In this document: piece after piece, positions 1 to 5,941 of the stretch
How positions within the stretch are numbered: position 1 is the stretch's first letter
Layout of the letters: the number at the start of each line of letters is the position of its first letter
Assembly (NCBI GenBank): GCA_024276805.1
Contig: JAJRWJ010000304.1
Span: 1 to 5,941 of the forward strand
Direction of reading: 5' to 3'
Source of the DNA: Gammaproteobacteria bacterium
Lineage (GTDB): Bacteria; Pseudomonadota; Gammaproteobacteria; Methylococcales; Methylomonadaceae
Length of the DNA: 5,941 nucleotides
Notes under the pieces: generated by a model
What the model saw: the letters and a program-made list of their open reading frames with translations, nothing else
Told to the model about the DNA's origin: nothing
Database searches by the model: none
Position numbers and translations under genes: made by a program

Positions 1-48
1 AATAAAACACAAGCAATGATCAAAACTGCAAATTCTTGTTGCCTGAAC

Positions 49-53
49 AGGAG
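49..53 (+). promoter_or_regulatory. Ribosome binding site of ppsA
   Basis: AGGAG lies 6 bases before the ATG at 60. This decides the start: the in-frame TTG codons at 36 and 39 lie upstream of this site and have no comparable purine-rich sequence before them. Initiation at 60 also gives an N-terminus (MNYQYIRFF) typical of PpsA. Confidence 0.8.
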
Positions 54-59
54 AAAACC

Positions 60-2468
60 ATGAATTATCAATATATTCGTTTCTTTGACGAAATCGGCAT
101 CGACGACATCCCCCTGGTCGGCGGTAAAAACGCCTCATTGGGTGAAATGTATCAAAAACTGATCCCGGAAGGCGTCAAGGTACCCAATGGCTTTGCGGTA
201 ACAGCTCAGGCCTATCGCTATGTATTGGACCAAAGTGATTCCTGGGATGCCTTGAGAGAGTCCATGGCGAATATCGACCCCCTCGATATGAAGCAACTGG
301 CCAGGGCCGGCAAACAGGCCCGTGATATTATCTATGCGGCGGGGTTGCCGGATGATCTGCAACGTGAAATTCTTGCCGCCTATCGACACTTGCTGGAGCA
401 ATATGGTGAAAACCTGAGTCTCGCGGTGCGCAGCTCCGCGACTGCTGAAGATTTGCCTACAGCCAGCTTCGCCGGCCAGCAGGATACCTACTTGAATATC
501 CATGGCGAAGAGGTGCTGCTGGATGCCTGTCAACGCTGTTTTGCCAGTCTGTTTACCGATCGCGCCATTCACTACCGAATCGATCAGGGTTTTGACCATT
601 TCGATGTCGCTTTATCCATTGGCGTGATGAAAATGGTGCGTTCCGATATCGCCACCAGTGGCGTCATGTTTTCCCTGGATACAGAGTCTGGTTTCCGTGA
701 TGCGGTATTCATTACCGCTGCCTATGGCCTGGGAGAAAATATCGTACAGGGTGCTGTCGATCCGGATGAATTTTATGTTCATAAACCTACTTTTGAAAAA
801 GGATATCGCTGTGTACTACGCAGGATATTGGGATCAAAAAAAATCAAGATGGTTTATCAGGAAGGCAATACCCGGGAAGCGACCGTCAACATACCCACCT
901 CCAGAGAAGAACGGGAACAGTTTTGTATCACCGATGCAGAGGCTTTGATACTGGCCGATTATGCGATCAAGGTCGAACGCCTATACAGTGACCAAGCCGG
1001 TCATGACAAGCCGATGGATATGGAATGGGCGAAGGACGGCCTGGATGGAGAGCTGTATATGGTTCAAGCCAGGCCGGAAACGGTTACTTCACAAAAGCAT
1101 GGAACGATACTGGAGGAATACCGATTGACGAAAGGCGGAAAGATTGTCACCAGTGGTCATTCGGTCGGTGCAAAAATTGCAGTCGGACCGGCTCATATCA
1201 TTAAAAGCACCGCACAACTCTCGGATTTCCAGCCTGGCGAGGTACTGGTGGCCGATAGCACCACGCCTGACTGGGAACCGATCATGAAAATTGCCGCGGC
1301 GATTGTCACCAACAGGGGGGGACGCACCTGCCATGCGGCGATTGTTGCCCGGGAGTTGGGCATCCCCGCCGTTGTCGGTTGTGAAAATGCCACCGAATCT
1401 ATCAACGCGGGAGAAACCATTACCGTATCCTGCGCAGAGGGTGATGTCGGCAAAATATACCAGGGTGAAATTCCTTTTGAAGTCATCCGCACTGATCTCG
1501 CTGAGTTGCCACGTCCCAACACAAAAATCATGATCAATCTTGGCAACCCGGAACTGGCGTTTAAAAGCAGTTTTCTGCCCAGTGATGGCGTTGGTCTGGC
1601 GCGGATGGAATTTATTATCAATGAATACATCAAGGTGCATCCATTAGCCTTGTTGCAGCCTGAAAAAGTCGAAGACCGAAGCGAACGGAATATCATCAAA
1701 AATCTGACAAAAAATTATCCCAATCCTGCCGATTACTTCATACAACGCTTATCCGAAGGCGTCGGCACCATTGCCGCGGCCTTTTATCCAAGACCTGTGG
1801 TGGTGCGCATGTCTGACTTCAAAAGCAATGAGTATGCAGCATTGATTGGAGGCAATGCTTTTGAGCCGGTCGAAGCCAATCCCATGCTCGGCTTTCGCGG
1901 TGCATCCCGCTATACCCATCCCGCCTATGAACAGGGCTTTGCTTCGGAGTGCGCGGCCATGAAACGGGTACGGGATGAAATGGGATTGACCAATGTGATC
2001 TTGATGGTCCCCTTCTGCCGTCGTATCGACGAGGGCGAGCGCGTACTAGCGAAAATGGCTGAACTGGGTCTGAAACAGGGCGAGAATGGGCTGGAAATCT
2101 TCGTCATGTGCGAAATCCCCAACAACGTCATCCAGGTCGATGCCTTTGCCCGCCTGTTCGACGGCTTTTCCATCGGCTCCAACGATCTGACCCAGTTGAC
2201 GCTGGGCGTGGACCGGGATTCCGACCTGGTGGCTTTCGATTTCGATGAACGCGATGCCGGTGTCAAGGAAATGATTAGACTGGCAGTCGAAGGCGCCAAA
2301 CGCAATGGCCGTCATTCCGGAATTTGCGGGCAGGCGCCTTCCGATTATCCGGAAATCGCCGAATTTCTGGTGCAACTGGGTATCGATTCCATCAGCCTGA
2401 ATCCCGATACAGTGATCAAGACGACACTGCATATTCTGGAGGTCGAGAAGCGGCTTCAGAACTCCTGA
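60..2468 (+). CDS. ppsA: Phosphoenolpyruvate synthase (pyruvate, water dikinase)
   Basis: This cytoplasmic gluconeogenic enzyme converts pyruvate, ATP and water to PEP, AMP and phosphate. The 802-residue product is close to the usual length of about 790-800, and all three family domains are intact. The N-terminal ATP-grasp domain shows GGKNASLGEM (from residue 21) and VRSSATAEDLP (from 123). The central swivelling domain has GGRTCHAAIVARELGIP, with the phosphorylated histidine at His425. The C-terminal TIM-barrel has RMSDFKSNEY, NPMLGFRGASRY, CEIPN (Glu685, likely Mg ligand), GSNDLTQ (Asn708-Asp709) and GICGQAPSD, with the catalytic cysteine at Cys756. These motifs separate PpsA from pyruvate phosphate dikinase. 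The ATG at 60 is chosen for its AGGAG site. The stop codon lies within an inverted repeat. Neighbours downstream are a 55-codon ORF, an antiporter and a broken enolase, the last sharing PEP as metabolite. A run of eight A lies at 836-843, but the frame stays open through it. Confidence 0.97.
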   Translation: MNYQYIRFFDEIGIDDIPLVGGKNASLGEMYQKLIPEGVKVPNGFAVTAQAYRYVLDQSDSWDALRESMANIDPLDMKQLARAGKQARDIIYAAGLPDDLQREILAAYRHLLEQYGENLSLAVRSSATAEDLPTASFAGQQDTYLNIHGEEVLLDACQRCFASLFTDRAIHYRIDQGFDHFDVALSIGVMKMVRSDIATSGVMFSLDTESGFRDAVFITAAYGLGENIVQGAVDPDEFYVHKPTFEKGYRCVLRRILGSKKIKMVYQEGNTREATVNIPTSREEREQFCITDAEALILADYAIKVERLYSDQAGHDKPMDMEWAKDGLDGELYMVQARPETVTSQKHGTILEEYRLTKGGKIVTSGHSVGAKIAVGPAHIIKSTAQLSDFQPGEVLVADSTTPDWEPIMKIAAAIVTNRGGRTCHAAIVARELGIPAVVGCENATESINAGETITVSCAEGDVGKIYQGEIPFEVIRTDLAELPRPNTKIMINLGNPELAFKSSFLPSDGVGLARMEFIINEYIKVHPLALLQPEKVEDRSERNIIKNLTKNYPNPADYFIQRLSEGVGTIAAAFYPRPVVVRMSDFKSNEYAALIGGNAFEPVEANPMLGFRGASRYTHPAYEQGFASECAAMKRVRDEMGLTNVILMVPFCRRIDEGERVLAKMAELGLKQGENGLEIFVMCEIPNNVIQVDAFARLFDGFSIGSNDLTQLTLGVDRDSDLVAFDFDERDAGVKEMIRLAVEGAKRNGRHSGICGQAPSDYPEIAEFLVQLGIDSISLNPDTVIKTTLHILEVEKRLQNS

Positions 2469-2482
2469 TACCAGGAGTTCTG
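2457..2482 (+). repeat. Perfect 11-bp inverted repeat spanning the ppsA stop codon
   Basis: The arms CAGAACTCCTG (2457-2467) and CAGGAGTTCTG (2472-2482) are exact reverse complements around a 4-base loop ATAC. In RNA the stem could extend two further pairs (a U-G, then a U-A). The TGA stop (2466-2468) sits at the top of the left arm. No run of T follows, so it is not a standard intrinsic terminator. It more likely protects or processes the ppsA mRNA end, attenuates read-through, or acts in both directions. That role is inferred; the repeat itself is read directly. Confidence 0.75.
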
Positions 2483-2532
2483 GACTTACAGCCATTCAAC
2501 AGAAAGATTAATTGATACCCACACTAAACTAC

Positions 2533-2537
2533 GGAGG
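2533..2537 (+). promoter_or_regulatory. Strong ribosome binding site before the 55-codon ORF
   Basis: GGAGG lies 8 bases before the ATG at 2546. It is a near-consensus Shine-Dalgarno match, stronger than the one before the antiporter gene. It is the main argument that the short ORF is translated. Confidence 0.65.
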
Positions 2538-2545
2538 CTCTGGCC

Positions 2546-2713
2546 ATGCAGAAAATCATGCCGGAAACTGATGATCGAACATTTGTGGTCAACGTATCGG
2601 AACTGCTAAACCGTGAGGATTACGAAAATATTTTCATTTCGCAACTCAATCGTCGTCTGAACAAGACAGGATTGCAGGATCATTTACAGCACACTGAAAC
2701 AGTGCCTGCATGA
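2546..2713 (+). CDS. Hypothetical small protein, 55 residues
   Basis: I do not recognise this protein. The ORF starts at an ATG with a GGAGG site 8 bases upstream and ends at TGA 2711-2713, 28 bases before the antiporter start. The product begins MQKIMPETDD, is acidic over its first half (Glu/Asp at 7, 9, 10, 19, 24, 25, 27) and has a basic patch NRRLNK at 35-40. There is no signal peptide, membrane helix, cysteine or metal-binding motif, so it is probably a small soluble cytoplasmic protein. Residues 13-38 (VVNVSELL through ISQLNRRL) could form helices. It fills most of the gap between ppsA and the antiporter, on the same strand, as expected of an operon member. Its existence rests on the ribosome binding site and placement. 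A chance ORF of this length is possible, and no function should be assigned. Confidence 0.55.
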   Translation: MQKIMPETDDRTFVVNVSELLNREDYENIFISQLNRRLNKTGLQDHLQHTETVPA

Positions 2714-2741
2714 CTTTAAACTTATTGCACAAGGACCCAAT

Positions 2742-4244
2742 ATGTTTTTAACCCTGAAAAAACCAATTGATCGTTCAATTGCCATCGTCTTCACAATGCT
2801 TCTGATTGTGACTGCCACACCGATTGAAGCAGGAGAATTATCACCAGAATTGATCGAAAAATATACGACGACGGATCCATTTTCATTCATCCTGCTGGAA
2901 TTCGGATTTATAGTCATGCTGGCTTTGCTGGGACATATCGTCTCCAGATTGTACCAATGGCCGAACATGGTGGCAGAGCTTGTTACCGGCGTCGTGGTCG
3001 GCAACCTTTTTTATTGGCTGGATTTGTCGCCGGTTTTTTACATGTTGATGCATATGGGTGACGCCAGTGATATTTTCAAATCCATCTGGACCTCGAATTT
3101 GTCTGTAGCCGATACAATCGCCAGTTTTTATGCTCCGGCTGAATCCGAAACCAAGGCTTTTATCGACAGATTGTCTGTAATTTTTGCCAGCAGGCAATCT
3201 CCGGCTCTGGTACTGCTCGGAGTGGGAATATGGATGTTTGCCAATTTCGGGGCATTTTTTCTCTTGTTCAAATTAGGTCTGGAAACAAAACCCGAAGACA
3301 TCATCAAATCGGCTGACCCTGCGGCTTTTCTGGTTTCCATCACCGGTACTCTGACGCCTTTTTTTCTGGGTCTGGGTGCAACCTTCTGGCTGTTGCCGGA
3401 AAACAGTGTCCCGGAACATATTTTTATTGCCGCGGCACTATGCACCACCAGTGCCGCTATTACCATGACCATGTTCAAAAAAATCAGCCGCCTTCGAACC
3501 CGGGAAGCCCTGCTGGTCATACAGGCTGCCAGGATCGATGATATTTTCGGGGTGTTCTTTCTGGCTTTCATTGCCAATATCGTCGTTGGCGATCCCCGGA
3601 GCATCTCTGAAACCTTGAGCTTGTTCATTTACTCGGGCATTGTTTTTCTCGGCATCATCGTTCTGGGAAAATGGCTGGTCAAATATATCCCCGACTTTTA
3701 CAGCTTCGACGAAACCCATACCATGCTGCTGATCCCAATGATGATCGTGTTGATGGTCAGTTGGCTGGCCGATATTTTTGAAATTGGCATGGTCAGCAGT
3801 GCCTTTCTTGCCGGGGTGATTCTGAACAACCTGCAGGATAAAAGAGACACGATTAAAAATATAATCATCCCACTGGAAAAAATATTTGCCCCGATTTTTT
3901 TCGTTTTCGTCGGGCTGCAGGTCAATCTCAAACAATTCCTGAACCTGGAGATTATTGGTATGACCCTGATATTTTTGCTTATCGCCCTGCTTGGAAAAGT
4001 CATTGCCGGTTTTGTCGCCAGACAGCATACCAATCCCATTGCCATCGGCCTGGGCATGATTCCCCGAGGGGAAGCCGTACTTATCTTCATCAGTATCGGC
4101 AAGATACTGGGCACCATCGATGACACTATTTTCTCGGTTATCACAATGATTGTCCTGTTGACCAATTTCATTGCCCCCTGGGCAATCGACTGGTTCTGTA
4201 CAGCCAAATGTCAGGAAGAGAGTTTTGTTGGTAAACATGAATGA
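2742..4244 (+). CDS. Cation:proton antiporter, CPA2 (Na+/H+ exchanger) family
   Basis: This is a 500-residue inner-membrane antiporter predicted to exchange Na+ or K+ for H+. AAGGA at 2731-2735, 6 bases before the ATG, supports the start. The protein is rich in hydrophobic helices. Residues 262-274 (AARIDDIFGVFF) hold the Asp266-Asp267 pair at the place where CPA2 exchangers carry their ion-binding acidic residues. VFVGLQVNL (388-396) and GMIPRGEAVLIF (438-449), followed by the last helix at 464-480, are also family hallmarks. Residues 1-30 look like a signal peptide or extra first helix (basic KK and R, hydrophobic 13-25, then TPIEA). Residues about 92-152, after the second core helix, form a long loop not usual in this family. 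The protein ends shortly after the membrane core, with no KTN/RCK nucleotide-binding domain, so it is not a full KefB/KefC channel-type protein. Ion specificity cannot be read from the sequence. It lies 28 bases after the small ORF and probably shares its transcript. Confidence 0.9.
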   Translation: MFLTLKKPIDRSIAIVFTMLLIVTATPIEAGELSPELIEKYTTTDPFSFILLEFGFIVMLALLGHIVSRLYQWPNMVAELVTGVVVGNLFYWLDLSPVFYMLMHMGDASDIFKSIWTSNLSVADTIASFYAPAESETKAFIDRLSVIFASRQSPALVLLGVGIWMFANFGAFFLLFKLGLETKPEDIIKSADPAAFLVSITGTLTPFFLGLGATFWLLPENSVPEHIFIAAALCTTSAAITMTMFKKISRLRTREALLVIQAARIDDIFGVFFLAFIANIVVGDPRSISETLSLFIYSGIVFLGIIVLGKWLVKYIPDFYSFDETHTMLLIPMMIVLMVSWLADIFEIGMVSSAFLAGVILNNLQDKRDTIKNIIIPLEKIFAPIFFVFVGLQVNLKQFLNLEIIGMTLIFLLIALLGKVIAGFVARQHTNPIAIGLGMIPRGEAVLIFISIGKILGTIDDTIFSVITMIVLLTNFIAPWAIDWFCTAKCQEESFVGKHE

Positions 4245-4285
4245 ACGGCTTGCCACAAGTCTCAGCTGTTTGCAAATTGATAACT

Positions 4286-4304
4286 CCTGGCAATTACTGC
4301 CAGG
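4286..4304 (+). repeat. 7-bp inverted repeat after the antiporter gene
   Basis: CCTGGCA (4286-4292) and TGCCAGG (4298-4304) pair perfectly around a 5-base loop ATTAC, 42 bases after the antiporter stop. No T run follows, so it is at best a weak or Rho-assisted 3'-end structure. The left flank plus arm contains AACTCCTG (4282-4289), which also occurs in the stem at the end of ppsA. Confidence 0.5.
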
Positions 4305-4359
4305 CCAGAGCAACTAAACCAACAAGATTTACAAAGTTTTTGAATGGATGGGAAACGTC

Positions 4360-5120
4360 ATGAAATCTCCCGTAATATCCGCCATTCAGGCAATGGAAAT
4401 ACTCGACTCGCGCGGTAATCCGACAGTACGTGTGTTTGTGCAACTCAACGATGGCACCCGTGCGGTTGCCTCTGTTCCATCCAGCGCAAGCACCGGCGAA
4501 AATGAAGCCATTGAATTACGCGATGATGATAGGGGCCGCTACGCCGGCAAAGGGGTACTCAAGGCAGTAGCCAATGTCAACGAGAAAATTGCTCCCTCCC
4601 TGATCGGCATGAATGCCTGTCAGCAATCCTTAATCGACCGCACCATGATTGAGCTGGATGGCACGCCAAACAAATCCAGTCTGGGCGCCAATGCAATTCT
4701 GGGTGTTTCCATGGCTGTGGCCAGGGCAGCGGCAGTTTCGGTCAATATGCCGCTTTATCAATACCTGGGAGGGGCCGGGGTAAAACGGCTGCCGGTACCC
4801 TGCATGAATATTCTCAATGGCGGCGAACACGCTGACAATAACGTGGATATTCAGGAGTTCATGGCTGTTCCCCTGAGCGTTGCTACCTTCCGCGAGGGTT
4901 TTCGCTATGTTGCTGAGACCTTTCATGTACTGAAAGAGATTCTCAAAAGACCGGAAACTTGCCACCAGCGTTGGCGATGAAGGCGGATTTCGCCGTGGCA
5001 ATGGATGGCGGCCATCTCAAGACCGGATCTGCAAGCCGGGGCGAGCGTATTGTAAAATATAATCGCTTGTTGGAAATTGAACAGGAGCTTGGCAAGGAAG
5101 CACTGTTTTACTGGAGTTGA
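4360..5120 (+). pseudogene. eno: Enolase pseudogene: frameshift plus large internal deletion
   Basis: An intact enolase (2-phosphoglycerate to PEP) has about 430 residues; about 250 remain here, in three reading frames. The N-terminal part is clear: ILDSRGNPTV, an altered substrate loop SSASTGE (42-Ser replaces the usual Gly of SGASTGE), SLGANAILGVSMA and NGGEHADNNVDIQEFM with the conserved Glu166. One extra A in the run 4945-4948 shifts the frame: dropping it restores LKDRKLATSVGDEGGF in frame 2. Read through unchanged, the frame stops at TGA 4978-4980, giving about 206 residues. From about 4986 a third frame gives DFAVAMDGGHLKTGSASRGE and then IVKYNRLLEIEQELG, ending at 5120, which is the enolase C-terminus. 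About 175 residues between GDEGGF and ADFAVA are missing, including the three Mg ligands and the catalytic lysine and histidine known from the family. The gene cannot make an active enzyme. The ATG at 4360 has weak GGGA (4350-4353) before it and fits family N-termini better than the in-frame ATG at 4348. Confidence 0.93.
4983..4990 (+). other. Deletion junction within the enolase pseudogene
   Basis: GCGGATTT at this point serves both sides of the join. In frame 2 it completes GDEGGF of the N-terminal half; in frame 0 it encodes the end of Ala plus Asp-Phe of ADFAVA in the C-terminal half. Such a shared block is the expected scar of a deletion between two short direct repeats, by replication slippage or end joining at microhomology. 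The lost second copy is inferred; only the junction is visible. Confidence 0.6.
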
Positions 5121-5143
5121 ACACCATACATTGTCTATCCGGA

Positions 5144-5221
5144 AGGCATCATGCAGGCAGGAAAATATGCGCCCCGGACCCCGTCATATAAACATGAAAA
5201 CCCAAAACAAACAGGCATCAT
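5144..5221 (+). repeat. 9-bp direct repeat AGGCATCAT before two candidate start codons
   Basis: AGGCATCAT occurs at 5144-5152 and again at 5213-5221, 69 bases apart (a multiple of three). The first copy overlaps an in-frame ATG at 5151; the second immediately precedes the ATG at 5223. Both copies carry the AGG that could act as ribosome binding site, so the repeat makes the start of the downstream gene ambiguous. It may be chance. Confidence 0.4.
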
Positions 5222-5222
5222 T

Positions 5223-5941
5223 ATGAAAAAACACTATCACAGCGATCCATTCAGCCGAGTCAAATACCTGATAACATGCCTGGCAATTTTAGGTTTTACC
5301 ATCACAGCGCATGCCGATGACATAAAGGAATCCCCAGCGATACCCGTGCAGGGGCGCCTGGTCCTGACCGGGTCTGTTGCATTGAGCAACCTCGTCAGTT
5401 ATCTGGCCCAGTCATTTTCAGATTACAATCCGTTGATTTCTGTCACTATCGCCGATCCAGGCGGCATGGCAGGACTGGATGCATTGATTAACGGATCTGC
5501 CGATATGGTACTGGCAAGCACACAAATAACTGAACAACAGAAACAGCAATTCCAGGACCGTTATGGCTATATGCCAAAATTTATTCCCATCGCCAAGGAT
5601 GCCCTGGCCGTATATGTCAATAATTTAAACTCCTTGTCCAGCATTACCCTGCAAGAACTGGATGGCATCTTTTCCAGTACCTATCGCTGTGGCGAAGCGC
5701 AACCGATTCAAAGCTGGGATGATATGGATGTAAAAGGCCTTCTTGCACACCGCCAGATTCATGTTTACGGATTGACCGTCAATACAGGCGCTTCCAGCCT
5801 GTTTAGACAAAAAGCATTATGCGGTGGTGATTTCAAAAAGGATTTCCAGGCGTTGACGGGCCCTGATGCGATCGAACTGGCACTGACTTCAGATTATGCC
5901 GGCATTGGATTTGTCAATAGCGCCTTGCGTTCATCGGAACT
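5223..5941 (+). CDS. PstS-like periplasmic substrate-binding protein (3' end outside window)
   Basis: The reading frame is open to the window edge (239 complete codons), so the C-terminus is missing. Residues 1-31 form a clear Sec signal peptide: basic start (KK, R12, K14), hydrophobic 15-29, and cleavage after AHA31. Cys19 lies inside the hydrophobic segment and does not fit a lipobox, so a soluble periplasmic protein is expected. The mature part resembles the PstS-like/PBP-like family that binds phosphate or similar oxyanions: LVLTGSVALSNLV (46-58), GGMAGLDALINGSADMVLAS (80-99), ITLQELDGIFSS (141-152), YGLTVNTGASSLF (182-194) and AGIGFVN (226-232). Cys156 and Cys200 could form a disulfide. 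Substrate cannot be fixed; phosphate is only the family default. An alternative in-frame ATG at 5151, with GGAAGG at 5141-5146, would add 24 residues; 5223 is preferred because it gives the better signal peptide, although its own site (AGG, 5213-5215) is weaker. The TGA at 5118 separates it from the enolase remnant in the same frame. Confidence 0.85.
   Translation, partial: MKKHYHSDPFSRVKYLITCLAILGFTITAHADDIKESPAIPVQGRLVLTGSVALSNLVSYLAQSFSDYNPLISVTIADPGGMAGLDALINGSADMVLASTQITEQQKQQFQDRYGYMPKFIPIAKDALAVYVNNLNSLSSITLQELDGIFSSTYRCGEAQPIQSWDDMDVKGLLAHRQIHVYGLTVNTGASSLFRQKALCGGDFKKDFQALTGPDAIELALTSDYAGIGFVNSALRSSE

Noticed and set aside
836..843. Run of eight A in ppsA as a possible programmed frameshift or slippage site
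   Set aside because: The zero frame continues intact through all PpsA domains, and the alternative frames give no meaningful product.
1089..1640. Antisense ORFs opposite ppsA
   Set aside because: They lie entirely within a well-conserved gene, their translations are low-complexity or arbitrary, and no start signals are visible.
2469..2545. Possible promoter before the 55-codon ORF (AT-rich AAAGATTAATTGATA)
   Set aside because: No convincing paired -35 and -10 elements at proper spacing could be identified.
3438..4313. Long antisense ORF opposite the antiporter gene (291 codons)
   Set aside because: It is a mirror of the strong coding bias of the + strand gene. Its translation is rich in D, N, Q and H, with no family resemblance or ribosome binding site.
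4237..4317. 26-codon ORF overlapping the antiporter end (ATGAATGA) and running into the hairpin at 4286-4304
   Set aside because: There is no ribosome binding site at useful spacing and the product matches nothing; the overlap alone is weak evidence.
4945..4948. Programmed frameshift rescuing enolase at the A run
   Set aside because: Shifting into frame 2 gives only GDEGGF and then nonsense ending at a TAA near 5057, because the core of the gene is deleted. No stimulatory structure is evident.

Overview
The window is a same-strand stretch of chromosome from a proteobacterium, most likely a gammaproteobacterium. This is judged from the close match of the PpsA and enolase motifs to that group and from the purine-rich Shine-Dalgarno sites. 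The genus cannot be fixed from the sequence. No mobile element, CRISPR array, tRNA or rRNA is visible.

Layout, all on the + strand: (1) an intact phosphoenolpyruvate synthase gene, ppsA (60-2468), whose stop codon lies inside a perfect 11-bp inverted repeat; (2) a 55-codon ORF (2546-2713) with a strong ribosome binding site and no recognisable family; (3) a 500-residue CPA2-type cation:proton antiporter (2742-4244) with an N-terminal signal-like segment and an unusual loop after the second membrane helix; (4) a broken enolase gene (4360-5120) carrying a 1-base frameshift and a large internal deletion; (5) the start of a secreted PstS-like periplasmic binding protein (5223 to the window edge).

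PpsA and enolase meet at phosphoenolpyruvate. The ancestral cluster may therefore have joined PEP formation, 2-phosphoglycerate/PEP interconversion and an ion antiporter. The enolase can no longer work: the deletion removed the metal-binding and catalytic core. A functional enolase must therefore be encoded elsewhere if the organism runs glycolysis or gluconeogenesis, and this copy looks like a decaying paralogue. The most informative features are the enolase deletion scar, where the two halves join at a short sequence that fits both sides, and the unannotated 55-residue ORF between ppsA and the antiporter.

No gene-free stretch exceeds 300 bases. The gaps (2469-2545, 2714-2741, 4245-4359, 5121-5222) hold ribosome binding sites, two stem-loops and a short direct repeat, but no convincing promoter or T-tailed terminator.
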